This document shows, piece after piece, positions 1-7,666 of a stretch of 10,678 bases of DNA. The notes below the pieces were generated by a model that was not told the origin of the DNA, made no database searches, and saw only the letters and a program-made list of their open reading frames with translations. The DNA is from an uncultured Flavobacterium sp. (GTDB lineage Bacteria > Bacteroidota > Bacteroidia > Flavobacteriales > Flavobacteriaceae): NCBI RefSeq assembly GCF_946482535.1, contig NZ_CAMLRU010000089.1, forward strand, positions 1 to 10,678, in the 5' to 3' direction. The position numbers were made by a program, and so were the translations under genes. Each line of letters begins with the position of its first letter. The first letter of the stretch is position 1.

Positions 1-201
1 GATTTTTTCACCCGAAAAGGGCAAATCACTTTGTCCCGGAAATAATGAAATCAAAAAAACTTGGTGGCCTAATTCCGTTAAATGGGTTGACAATTGAGCC
101 GCAAACATTTCGGCGCCACGAAGTTGGAATTTCTGTATGAGTTGAAAAATGACCAAGGATACTTTATTTTTATTATGATAGATTTTTGAGATAACCGGCA
201 C
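1..201 (-). CDS. GT4-type glycosyltransferase, N-terminal fragment (gene continues past the left edge)
   Basis: The reverse strand reads in frame to position 1 and gives KVSLVIFQLIQKF, then LRGAEMFAAQLSTHLTELGHQVFLISLFPG. This is the typical opening of a GT-B fold, family 4 glycosyltransferase: a first beta strand, a loop ending in RGAE, a helix of the LSxxLxxxGH kind, and a second strand. It would transfer a sugar from a nucleotide donor to a growing glycan at the cytoplasmic face of the membrane. The start is unclear because there is no in-frame ATG between the upstream stop at 238-240 and the conserved core. Candidates are GTG at 199-201, used here and overlapping the preceding gene by 29 nt, and TTG at 154-156, which would trim the first strand slightly. 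The family call is fairly safe. The sugar, the linkage and the start are not known. Confidence 0.75.
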   Translation of the reverse strand, partial: MPVISKIYHNKNKVSLVIFQLIQKFQLRGAEMFAAQLSTHLTELGHQVFLISLFPGQSDLPFSGEKI

Positions 202-706
202 TGGTATTATAATTGATAATTTTTGCCGGATTACCTGCTACCACTGCATTATCCGGGATATCAAAATTAACATAGCTTAGTGGTGCAATTAAAACATCGT
301 TTCCTATTTTTATGTTTCCTACAACTACTGCATTGGCTCCAATCCACACTCTATCGCCTATTGTTGGTGTCCCTTTTAACTTTCCTCGGCTAACATTGCC
401 TAAGGTTACTCCTTGGGAAACATTACAATTTTCCCCAATAACTACACCCTGATTTATGACAATACCACCAAAATGATTAAGTAAAAATCCCGGGCCGATT
501 TTGGTGTATATGGGGATTTGAATGTTATACTTTTGTTTTACATTTTTTAGCCATATTCTAAAAATATACAATACAGGATTTAGTCTCGACATCTTTTGAT
601 TGAGGCGAAGCAAAACTGTAAATCGAAGAATCGGATTGGTAAAAAACCATAAAAAATAGTTTTTATTTCCGTGACGTTTGCAGTCAGCTTTTATTATTTC
701 CCACAT
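173..706 (-). CDS. serine-acetyltransferase-like hexapeptide O-acetyltransferase, probably acting on polysaccharide
   Basis: A 177-residue protein with a short helical N-terminus (about 1-60) and a left-handed beta-helix of hexapeptide repeats (about 65-160). It contains IGPGFLLNHFGG, VVIGENCNVSQGVTLG, PTIGDRVWIGANAVVVGNIKIG and the C-terminal AGNPAKI loop. The fold matches the serine acetyltransferase/WcaB group, which moves acetyl from acetyl-CoA to a hydroxyl. H78 in LNHFGG aligns with the catalytic His of CysE. However, the second active-site His of CysE (in RHPKI) is replaced by Thr at about 113 (KGTPTIG), and the long N-terminal domain of CysE is missing. Together with its place between two glycosyltransferase genes, 13 nt after the upstream one, this favours O-acetylation of a capsule or exopolysaccharide sugar over cysteine synthesis. 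The fold is sure; the acceptor is inferred. Confidence 0.85.
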   Translation of the reverse strand: MWEIIKADCKRHGNKNYFLWFFTNPILRFTVLLRLNQKMSRLNPVLYIFRIWLKNVKQKYNIQIPIYTKIGPGFLLNHFGGIVINQGVVIGENCNVSQGVTLGNVSRGKLKGTPTIGDRVWIGANAVVVGNIKIGNDVLIAPLSYVNFDIPDNAVVAGNPAKIINYNTSAGYLKNLS

Positions 707-719
707 AATAATATTGTTA

Positions 720-1877
720 TTAATTATTTATCGAAATTATATTTTTATATGCGTCTAACATTTGGCAATTTACATTTTCTAACTGAAATTTTTCTTCAAA
801 ATTCGCCAAACTTGCTTTACCCATCTGTAATCTTAAAGAGTCACTTTGCACCAAATGAATCATTTTTTGAGCCAAATCAACTGAATCTCCCAACTGATAC
901 ATCAAAGCATTACATTGGTCAATTACGACTTCTTCAAAGACTTTGATATTTGAACAAACTATTGGTAAAGCGGCGGCTTGGGCTTCAATCAATGAGCCGC
1001 CCAAACCTTCATATTTGGAAGGAAAAACAAAAATATCAGAAGCGGCTAAAATTTGGTTAACATCATGACGATGCCCTAAAAAGGAAAGATGGGTCTTTAT
1101 CTTATTCTGAGCCAAAAATGCTTCAATATCCGGAGTATTATTCCCGTCTCTACCACAAAATATAAATTTACAATTTGATTCGCACAATTGAGTATCGATA
1201 CTTTTAATGGCCTGAAGCAATTCTAAATGACCCTTTTGAAATTCTTGACGACCAACGTGCGTCATGATTATATCGTTGGGTGAAAACTTTAGCTCTTCCA
1301 GAAGTGCCTGTCTAACTTCAGCTTTTTGATTTAAAAAGGGATTGGCTTTTCTGCCTCGGTAAATTACGGCAATCTTGGAAAGAGGAATTCCCAACTGTTG
1401 GGAATAATGTTCGCGCACTTCATTAGTTATGGCGATAAATTTATCCGTGCCTTTGATTTGGGTAATTCGGTCAAGAAACTTGTAAAAATACAAACCCCAT
1501 TTATTAACTTTAGGATCGGCAAAACGAATCGGATCATAAGTACAATTGACCAGGCTTTCCAAGTGAAAAAAAGAGACTTTTAATTTTGCCAAACGAGTTC
1601 TTAAAGTTGCTCTAAACAAGACTGAGTGAACAATATCCGGCTGATATTCTTTGATTATACGGGCAATACTGTTGACTTGTTGCCAAAGGTTTTGATGGTC
1701 AATAAAAGTTACGTCAAAACCGGCAGATACAATTTCATTTTCTATTCCTTTTTGGCGGTGTTCTAAAACAGTGATTTTAAGGGATATATTTTTATCACGC
1801 AAGAAATACCAGAGTTCCGAATTGGATTTTTCGGCACCACCGGTTCCCAGGCTGTCTTGTATGAATAAAACTTTCAT
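720..1877 (-). CDS. GT4 family glycosyltransferase
   Basis: A 385-residue GT-B glycosyltransferase, a normal length for family 4. The N-terminal acceptor domain opens with MKVLFIQDSLGTGGAEKS (glycine-rich loop at 11-17). The C-terminal donor domain (Glycos_transf_1) begins near 200 with THVGRQEFQKGH (206-217) and carries the EX7E motif as E290-GLGGSLI-E298, which binds the nucleotide-sugar in retaining GT4 enzymes. FVFPSKYEG (283-291) and the following LPIV are also typical. It has no signal peptide or clear membrane segment, so it should work in the cytoplasm or at the inner face of the membrane, adding one sugar to the lipid-linked repeat unit. Its ATG overlaps the stop of the upstream sulfotransferase gene by one base (TAATG), implying translational coupling. 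Donor and acceptor sugars cannot be read from the sequence. Confidence 0.9.
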   Translation of the reverse strand: MKVLFIQDSLGTGGAEKSNSELWYFLRDKNISLKITVLEHRQKGIENEIVSAGFDVTFIDHQNLWQQVNSIARIIKEYQPDIVHSVLFRATLRTRLAKLKVSFFHLESLVNCTYDPIRFADPKVNKWGLYFYKFLDRITQIKGTDKFIAITNEVREHYSQQLGIPLSKIAVIYRGRKANPFLNQKAEVRQALLEELKFSPNDIIMTHVGRQEFQKGHLELLQAIKSIDTQLCESNCKFIFCGRDGNNTPDIEAFLAQNKIKTHLSFLGHRHDVNQILAASDIFVFPSKYEGLGGSLIEAQAAALPIVCSNIKVFEEVVIDQCNALMYQLGDSVDLAQKMIHLVQSDSLRLQMGKASLANFEEKFQLENVNCQMLDAYKNIISINN

Positions 1878-2743
1878 TATTTCACAGGAGTTTCAGAATA
1901 ATAAGAATAGGCCTTGAGTCCTTTTTCAGCTTCGGCGTTGATAATATGCCACTCTTCAGGAGTTAATCGAATAAAACTTTTAGCGTTTTGATTGGACACT
2001 TTCATTTTGTTGCCATGGACTTCAAAATCACCTTGCAAGATTGCATTATCAAAATTGTCTATGCCTAAAAAGGTGCTGATTTTTAATCCGGTTCCTTTTA
2101 AATCGGAAGTTAAATCTTCATAGTTAATCTCAAGAAAATTATTAATTTTCGGCTTTTGTGCTGCCACCACTTCCAAACTTCTTTGCCATTGCTTTGCCGG
2201 ATATTTCATGGGATAATGAGTTCCTATTTCCGATTGTCTTTCTTCCATAACTATCGCTTTACGAGAAATACCTTCCGCTACTGCGTACCCGTTTCTGACG
2301 ATATGAATAAAATAGCTATTGGGAAAATGCTTTTGAAAAAAGGCCATTCGGGTCGTATTGGCAATAGATTTTTCTACTACTATTCTCGGATTTCGCTTTA
2401 CAAAATGCGACCATTGTTTTTTTATGATTCGGGCTGCCTTTTTTGCCTTGTTGGGGTTTATTTGCATTTGGGACTCACATTCACACCACATCCTTCTCCA
2501 ACCGAAATCTTCCGGTCTGGGCAACTGATTGGTGAGCATCACACCTTCGTCAGGTAATACCGCCAATTGGGGATGTTTTTCAAAAATTTCTGCCAACAAA
2601 GTAGTGCCTGAATTGTAACATCCTACTATAAAAACCCATTTTTCCGGTTGCAGTTCTTTACCAAAAAAAGAAAACAAGCCACTGACTAAAGCTGATTTTT
2701 TTAATCTGGAAAAAACCTTTTGTTTAAAAGTCAAATAATTCAT
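1877..2743 (-). CDS. PAPS-dependent sulfotransferase
   Basis: A 288-residue sulfotransferase-family protein. The 5'-phosphosulfate loop of PAPS is bound by VFIVGCYNSGTTLL (37-50; G41, S45-G-T-T48). The 3'-phosphate motif is HIVRNGYAVAEGIS (147-160), with R150 and S160 as the expected contacts. VVEKSIANTTRM (122-133) and INYEDL (206-211) are also family hallmarks. The first 30 residues are basic and only weakly hydrophobic, so this is probably a cytoplasmic or membrane-associated enzyme. It would move sulfate from PAPS to a hydroxyl or amino group of a sugar, releasing PAP for CysQ to degrade. Its ATG overlaps the stop of the deacetylase gene by 4 nt (ATGA), so the two are likely translated together. 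The PAPS fold is well supported. A glycan acceptor is inferred from the neighbours; which position is sulfated is unknown. Confidence 0.88.
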   Translation of the reverse strand: MNYLTFKQKVFSRLKKSALVSGLFSFFGKELQPEKWVFIVGCYNSGTTLLAEIFEKHPQLAVLPDEGVMLTNQLPRPEDFGWRRMWCECESQMQINPNKAKKAARIIKKQWSHFVKRNPRIVVEKSIANTTRMAFFQKHFPNSYFIHIVRNGYAVAEGISRKAIVMEERQSEIGTHYPMKYPAKQWQRSLEVVAAQKPKINNFLEINYEDLTSDLKGTGLKISTFLGIDNFDNAILQGDFEVHGNKMKVSNQNAKSFIRLTPEEWHIINAEAEKGLKAYSYYSETPVK

Positions 2744-3549
2744 TTTCTGATTATGTTGTGAATGGTTTTGGTTATGGGCACCATTTTAGAATGCCAACCT
2801 GATAAAATTAGTTTAAATTTCCAAAAAGGCGTTGAATCATTGACACTTAAACGCGAAATACGGAGCGGATTGATGTTTCCTTTATTGATTTTATGGTTGA
2901 ATAAAAAGGCTTGTGTAATGCCTTCTTCCTTCAATATTTTTTCAGACAACGCATTGAAATTGCCATTAGGATAAGCAAAAAGCGTATAGCCGTTGAGTTG
3001 ATTTTTTTCAAAAAAAGCTTTGGTTTGTTGCAACTCCGTTCTAATTTCTTCTTCACTGCATTGATCAAACATTGGATGGGTAAAGCTGTGATTGGCGATT
3101 ATAATTCCATTGCTTTGCATTTCTTTTAAGTGGACAACTGTCAATTGTGTTTGCTTTAACAAGGGTTTGTCTGAATTATTTCTAAGCGATTCTAAATAAG
3201 CCACTCTTTCTGCATTGGGAATCGTTTTGAGTAATTTGATTTTTTCAGTGCCGGCTGTTTTGCCTAGATAGTAATATACTTCATTCCACCAAAAAGGTTT
3301 CTCTGTACCGATTAATGAGGGAATGATGAATAATATTGCCGACAAATTATGTTTCTTTAATAACGGAAAAGCTTCCTCATAAAAACTAATATCTCCATCA
3401 TCAACGGTAATCATAACTTCATTCTTTTGTTTTAAAAACAAAAGATGCTGTTCAAAATTGGAATGCTTTCCAAAGTCGTGATAAGTAACTATTTTGTATG
3501 GTATATCCAATTTCATATATACTAATCTATGAGAAATGGAGCTCATCAT
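2740..3549 (-). CDS. polysaccharide deacetylase (NodB homology, carbohydrate esterase family 4)
   Basis: A protein of up to 269 residues with the NodB motifs in order. Motif 1 is TVDDG at 48-52, where D50 is the likely catalytic base and D51 a metal ligand. Motif 2 is NHSFTHP at 153-159, with H154 and H158 as metal ligands. Motif 3 is FAYPNG at 191-196. PLRISRLSV (228-236) is the usual late segment of this branch. The family removes N-acetyl, or sometimes O-acetyl, groups from sugars using a divalent metal. No signal peptide is visible, so it may act on a cytoplasmic, lipid-linked intermediate. The first ATG overlaps the upstream sulfotransferase by 23 nt. M12 (codon 3514-3516) opens a more typical N-terminus, KLDIPYKIVTYHDFG, and leaves a 10-nt gap, so it may be the true start. 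The gene lies directly between two sulfotransferase genes. Confidence 0.87.
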   Translation of the reverse strand: MMSSISHRLVYMKLDIPYKIVTYHDFGKHSNFEQHLLFLKQKNEVMITVDDGDISFYEEAFPLLKKHNLSAILFIIPSLIGTEKPFWWNEVYYYLGKTAGTEKIKLLKTIPNAERVAYLESLRNNSDKPLLKQTQLTVVHLKEMQSNGIIIANHSFTHPMFDQCSEEEIRTELQQTKAFFEKNQLNGYTLFAYPNGNFNALSEKILKEEGITQAFLFNHKINKGNINPLRISRLSVNDSTPFWKFKLILSGWHSKMVPITKTIHNIIRK

Positions 3550-4387
3550 ATTTTTTTATAAAATGCCCTAACTCAACTTCTTGTTCGCTACTCAGCTTAT
3601 TTTCAATATTAATCAGCTTTGATTTCTCTATCCTTTGCAGTAGTCTCTTAGCTGATTTTGTCTTTTTGAAATTAAAATATTTAACTTTCAAATAGTTTTT
3701 CAGTTTACTCTGTGGAAAAAATTGTAACATACCTGATAACAAAATCCTATTGAAAATCAAATGGGTTTTGACTTGTATTCCTTTTTTAGAACTGGTGTTT
3801 TCTTTAATATCATTAGAAACCGCGAATGGGGAAATATCTAATGCTTTACAAATAAAAGTCACATATTGATTGTTGTCTTTAATAGACTCATACTTAACAA
3901 TACTTGCTTTTGAAAACCGTTCATTAATTGCTTTTAACAAAAAATCATAATCAAATTTTTCGAGAAAATATTTTTTGTTTTGGGCATAATAATCACTAAT
4001 AGATTGGGTACAATATCCTCTGCTAACCACTCTGAAATTATATAGTGAATTAAAATAACCTCTGGGACTGCGGAGCACAGTAATTATTTGAGCTTGAGGG
4101 AATATTTTTTTCAAATTATCTAATATGGAAATCAGTTCTTTCTTAGTAAATTTTTCAATAGCGCCTGAGAAAAATTCATTACTGATAATTATCTTTTTTT
4201 GCCCGTCCCAATCCTTTAAAATAGTTGCTTTATATTGTTGGAGTTGCTCGTCTGATACATTTTCCTTTGTTAACAATCGCCACGGTGGAAGTTGTACATA
4301 GTGGAAATTGCTTAAAGTTGGAAAAATATTATACTGTAGATAAGTTGTTCCTGTTTTGTGCAGCCCTATATGGATGTATACTTTCAT
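3527..4387 (-). CDS. PAPS-dependent sulfotransferase, second and more divergent
   Basis: A 286-residue protein opening with VYIHIGLHKTGTTYLQ (3-18), whose K11-T-G-T-T15 loop is the 5'-phosphosulfate-binding motif. The 3'-phosphate motif is VLRSPRGYFNSLYN (104-117), with R106 and S114 in the expected places. IVKYESI (163-169) corresponds to the YEDL-like segment of the family. Residues from about 200 onward are lysine-rich and not recognisable. The enzyme would sulfate a glycan using PAPS made by the upstream cys genes. It differs clearly from the other sulfotransferase here, so the pair probably sulfates different positions or sugars rather than being a recent duplication. Sampled lines of the gene run near 25-33% GC, against roughly 40-50% in sampled lines of cysD and cysN, suggesting separate ancestry. 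Twelve nt separate it from the upstream acetyltransferase. Confidence 0.85.
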   Translation of the reverse strand: MKVYIHIGLHKTGTTYLQYNIFPTLSNFHYVQLPPWRLLTKENVSDEQLQQYKATILKDWDGQKKIIISNEFFSGAIEKFTKKELISILDNLKKIFPQAQIITVLRSPRGYFNSLYNFRVVSRGYCTQSISDYYAQNKKYFLEKFDYDFLLKAINERFSKASIVKYESIKDNNQYVTFICKALDISPFAVSNDIKENTSSKKGIQVKTHLIFNRILLSGMLQFFPQSKLKNYLKVKYFNFKKTKSAKRLLQRIEKSKLINIENKLSSEQEVELGHFIKKYDELHFS

Positions 4388-4399
4388 TATTTTAACTGT

Positions 4400-4963
4400 T
4401 TATTTTTTTGACAAAGGTTTGCCACCATTCCCTCCGTAGGATTGTTTTTGTTCCAAATTGTCATAATGTGCTTTGTCTCTGAACTTTAAAATCTTTGCCG
4501 GGTTACCGCCTACTATGGCCAACTCAGGAACATTTTTAGTTACCGTTGAACCCATTCCGATAATGGCGCCATCACCTATCTCAACACCCGGAATAATATT
4601 GACATTCATCCCAATCCAAACATTTTTCCCTATGATAACTTTCTTTTTTATGGTCGTATTATCATAGGGCAACGCTTCACCTTCATAATTGTGATTAACA
4701 GAATAGATACTGATGTTACGGCTGAAATGACAATTATCGCCTACGTGAATCTCTCCTTCAGTTTTTAAATATACATTATCGCCTATATGAACATTATTCC
4801 CCAGAAACAGTTTACTTGGTTTTGTAATAGTGTATTTCCCTTTGAAATCACATCCTTTTCCAACCGAACCGAAATTCTTAAAAAGAAAAGTAGCACGGTA
4901 AGCACTTTTAAATCTTCTTTGGTAAAATTTAATTTTTTGCTTTAAGTAGAACAGTAATTTCAT
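4400..4963 (-). CDS. hexapeptide-repeat O-acetyltransferase (maltose acetyltransferase / WbbJ-like)
   Basis: A 187-residue protein with a basic helical N-terminus (1-30) and a left-handed beta-helix (about 32-160) made of hexapeptide turns: [73 protein letters not shown] (151-159) is the standard end of the helix. The loop SVNHNYEG (88-95), with H91 as the probable catalytic base, places it in the galactoside/maltose acetyltransferase branch. It would O-acetylate a sugar of the repeat unit from acetyl-CoA. The last 15 or so residues are polar and glycine-rich, with no recognised role. The start overlaps the flippase gene by 35 nt. No later Met precedes the conserved core, so the overlap is probably real. 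It is a different branch from the second acetyltransferase at 173-706, so the glycan may carry two acetyl groups. Confidence 0.87.
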   Translation of the reverse strand: MKLLFYLKQKIKFYQRRFKSAYRATFLFKNFGSVGKGCDFKGKYTITKPSKLFLGNNVHIGDNVYLKTEGEIHVGDNCHFSRNISIYSVNHNYEGEALPYDNTTIKKKVIIGKNVWIGMNVNIIPGVEIGDGAIIGMGSTVTKNVPELAIVGGNPAKILKFRDKAHYDNLEQKQSYGGNGGKPLSKK

Positions 4964-6329
4964 AGTAAATTGGTTTGATGAAAAATAACCCGATAATCAA
5001 AGCTTTTATAGACAAAGAAACAAAGATATTTAATCTGTCGGTTAAAAAAAGATTAAACGGATATAACAGTATTAAAATGAAAATAAACTTGACCAACAAC
5101 CATTTGTTGACCTCAAAAAATTTAAACCATGTATAACCCGGAATTTCTTTACAAACTTTAAAGTGCAATTGCAAATATTGAAATATTAACCCTAATGAAT
5201 AGCCAATGGTAACTCCTATAATCCCAAAATAAGATAACGACAGCATTAAAGTAACCGTTACAACCAAATAAAAAGAAGCAAAGAAAAAAGTATTTTTCAC
5301 AAAGCCTTGCGCTCTCAAGTAATGGAGCATAATCTTGTAATTAACCCTAAATAACAGTCCGAATATTAGAACTTTGAGTAGCATTTCGGTGGCTTGCCAT
5401 TTATCACCCAAAACGATTGAAACAATTTCTGTTGTTGATGTCAGTACCACTAACAGTGCCGGAAAAATAAAAAGGTTCAACAGGTACTCAACTTTTAAAA
5501 GTTTTTTTAGATGAGCTTCTTTACTTTCTTCCATTCGGGCAAAATCGGCGAAAATAATGTTATCTAAATATTGCGCATAAACATTTTGAAGCGTACTCAT
5601 TATGCTATAAGAACGGTTGTAAATCCCTAATGATGCCGGGCCCAAAAGTTTTCCTACAATAATTCCATCTGCTTGATTACCCATCATCCCAACAATCTTA
5701 CTGGCGGTATTCCATTTGCCAAAATGAATCAAATCATCCCAAGCTAATCGGTCAAATTTGAAAGCATATTTTTCTTTCTTAACAAAATAGAAAAGCAAAG
5801 ACTCGACAAAGACTTGGGCTACCAACGGATAGATAAGCGCATAAAAATTAGGTTGAAAATAATAGACTATGAAAACACCGGGAACATAAATACAACTAAA
5901 ACTAAACAACTCTATCAAGCTGATTTTTTTTACCTTTAAATCTCTTAATAATATATTTCTGGAAATAGCCGAAAGGGCAATAAAAATGGGCAACCAAAAA
6001 ATTTCCTTAAGGATACCGCTGAGTTGATTGATATTCAAAAAACCGGCTATGGCATCACTCCCAAAATATAAAATCCCGGCAACCGCTAATGCAAAAATGA
6101 CATAGGAAAAGAAAACGGTATTGATGTGATTTTGATTGATTTCCTTTTGTTTAATCAGACTTGCTCCCAAACCGGTATTGGGAATTTCCATAAAAAGCAC
6201 AATCAATATATTGAAGGCGTGAAATATCCCAAAATCCTCCGGAGATAAATGCCTTGAGGTCCACATCAAAAGAAAAATTCTAAAAAGAATTATAACTATC
6301 TTGGAAGAAGAATACCAAATACCATTCAT
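4929..6329 (-). CDS. Wzx-type oligosaccharide / lipopolysaccharide flippase
   Basis: A 466-residue, very hydrophobic protein with about 12-14 predicted membrane segments by eye, a normal size for the polysaccharide transport (PST/MOP) family. The N-terminal stretch [10 protein letters not shown], then [17 protein letters not shown] and a later [13 protein letters not shown], is characteristic, as is [14 protein letters not shown] in the middle loop. Such proteins move undecaprenyl-linked repeat units from the cytoplasmic to the periplasmic face of the inner membrane. The ATG is fixed by an in-frame TGA only two codons upstream (6333-6335). This is the first glycan gene after the cys block and marks the switch from PAPS supply to polysaccharide assembly. 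No Wzy polymerase is visible in the window, so whether export is Wzy-dependent cannot be decided. Confidence 0.9.
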   Translation of the reverse strand: MNGIWYSSSKIVIILFRIFLLMWTSRHLSPEDFGIFHAFNILIVLFMEIPNTGLGASLIKQKEINQNHINTVFFSYVIFALAVAGILYFGSDAIAGFLNINQLSGILKEIFWLPIFIALSAISRNILLRDLKVKKISLIELFSFSCIYVPGVFIVYYFQPNFYALIYPLVAQVFVESLLFYFVKKEKYAFKFDRLAWDDLIHFGKWNTASKIVGMMGNQADGIIVGKLLGPASLGIYNRSYSIMSTLQNVYAQYLDNIIFADFARMEESKEAHLKKLLKVEYLLNLFIFPALLVVLTSTTEIVSIVLGDKWQATEMLLKVLIFGLLFRVNYKIMLHYLRAQGFVKNTFFFASFYLVVTVTLMLSLSYFGIIGVTIGYSLGLIFQYLQLHFKVCKEIPGYTWFKFFEVNKWLLVKFIFILILLYPFNLFLTDRLNIFVSLSIKALIIGLFFIKPIYYEITVLLKAKN

Positions 6330-6334
6330 TTTTC

Positions 6335-6361
6335 AAAAAATACAGACAAAATCCTGTCTAT
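6335..6361 (-). terminator. weak terminator-like or attenuator hairpin between cysN and the flippase gene
   Basis: On the minus strand, seven bases after the cysN stop, ATAGACA (6355-6361) can pair with TGTCTGT (6342-6348) around a 6-nt loop. This gives a 7-bp stem with one G-T wobble, followed after one base by six Ts (6335-6340). The stem has only two G-C pairs, so it should be leaky at best. The position is suggestive: it separates the sulfate-activation genes from the glycan genes. It could lower downstream expression, or be chance in AT-rich DNA. Confidence 0.35.
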
Positions 6362-6367
6362 TTGCTA

Positions 6368-7624
6368 CTAAACCAGCATTCCTGCAGCGACTGTCTCATT
6401 GGTAGCATCATCAATTAGGATAATACTTCCGGTGATTCTGTTTTCTCTGTAAGAATCGGTCATCAATCGCTGGTTACATCGAATGGTTACACGAGCGATA
6501 TCATTCATCTTTAACTCTTTATCTGTTTCAATTCGATGATAGGAATTGATGTCTATTTTATAAACCACATTTTTGATGATGGCTTTTTGTTCATTTGAAG
6601 TATGCATGATGGTATACTTGGCATTCGGACGAGCCGAACCATTATTGAACCAGCAAATCATGGCGTCAAATTCTTGTAGCATTTCGGGTTGATTGTTGGT
6701 CTTAACAATCATATCTCCACGGCTTACATCTATATCATCCTCTAAAGTCATGGAAACAGACATCGGAGCAAAAGCTTCCTCAACCTCTCTTTCACCGGCA
6801 TTGATTGATTTAATTTTAGACACAAAACCCGATGGCAAAATAGTAACGGAATCTCCTACTCTATAAATCCCGCCGGCTATTCTTCCGGCATATCCGCGGT
6901 AATCAATAAAACCTTCTCGCTGTGGTCTTAAAACGGTTTGCACCGGAAAACGAGCATCAATTTTATTGATATCACTACTGATGTGAAGGGTTTCTAACAA
7001 ATGTAACAAAGGAGAATCTTGGTACCAATCCATATTGGCGGAACGGTTAACCACATTGTCACCATCCAACGCGCTGATTGGAATAAAGCGGATGTCTTTG
7101 ATATTTAATTTAGAAGAGAATTCTTCAAACTGATTGACAATATTGTTGAAAACGGTTTCGGAATAGTCTACCAAATCCATTTTATTGACACACACAATAA
7201 TGTGCGGAATTTGCAATAAAGAAGCTATGAAAGCATGCCTTTTGGTTTGTTCGATCACACCGTGACGCGCATCGATTAAAACAATGGCCGCATTGGCGGT
7301 TGAAGCACCGGTTACCATATTTCGGGTATACTGTATATGTCCGGGTGTGTCGGCTATGATGAACTTGCGTTTGGGCGTTGTAAAATAGCGGTAAGCTACG
7401 TCTATAGTAATCCCTTGTTCTCTTTCATCGCGAAGTCCGTCTGTAAATAAAGCCAAATCTACTCCGGTATGACCTTTTCGTTTGCTGGTAGTTTCAATGG
7501 CTTCCAGTTGGTCTTCAAAAATAGATTTTGAATCGTATAATAGTCTTCCTATCAAAGTGCTTTTTCCGTCGTCTACACTACCGGCTGTAGTAAAGCGCAA
7601 TAATTGGTTGTTATCTATAATCAT
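6368..7624 (-). CDS. cysN: sulfate adenylyltransferase subunit 1 (GTPase subunit)
   Basis: A 418-residue EF-Tu-like GTPase with all main motifs: P-loop AGSVDDGKST (14-23), switch I region GITIDVAYRY (71-80), DTPGH (92-96) and NKMD (147-150). These are followed by beta-barrel domains from about 225 to the end. With CysD it forms ATP sulfurylase, which makes adenylylsulfate (APS) from sulfate and ATP and uses GTP hydrolysis to drive the unfavourable reaction. The protein ends after the EF-Tu-like barrels and carries no fused CysC kinase domain, matching the separate cysC gene two positions upstream. It follows cysD by 42 nt. In this locus APS probably feeds PAPS formation for the two sulfotransferases downstream, although a role in sulfate assimilation elsewhere is not excluded. 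Confidence 0.97.
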   Translation of the reverse strand: MIIDNNQLLRFTTAGSVDDGKSTLIGRLLYDSKSIFEDQLEAIETTSKRKGHTGVDLALFTDGLRDEREQGITIDVAYRYFTTPKRKFIIADTPGHIQYTRNMVTGASTANAAIVLIDARHGVIEQTKRHAFIASLLQIPHIIVCVNKMDLVDYSETVFNNIVNQFEEFSSKLNIKDIRFIPISALDGDNVVNRSANMDWYQDSPLLHLLETLHISSDINKIDARFPVQTVLRPQREGFIDYRGYAGRIAGGIYRVGDSVTILPSGFVSKIKSINAGEREVEEAFAPMSVSMTLEDDIDVSRGDMIVKTNNQPEMLQEFDAMICWFNNGSARPNAKYTIMHTSNEQKAIIKNVVYKIDINSYHRIETDKELKMNDIARVTIRCNQRLMTDSYRENRITGSIILIDDATNETVAAGMLV

Positions 7625-7666
7625 GAGTTTCTGAAAATTAATTGGTACTGATTTGAAATTAAAATA

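Noticed and set aside
2156..2557. A 133-codon open frame on the plus strand
   Set aside because: It lies wholly antisense to a sulfotransferase with clear PAPS motifs, and its product looks like a random Cys/Phe/His-rich translation without a recognisable domain.
1877..4387. The two sulfotransferases as a recent gene duplication
   Set aside because: Apart from the short PAPS-binding motifs, the two proteins show no alignable similarity by eye, so they look like different branches.
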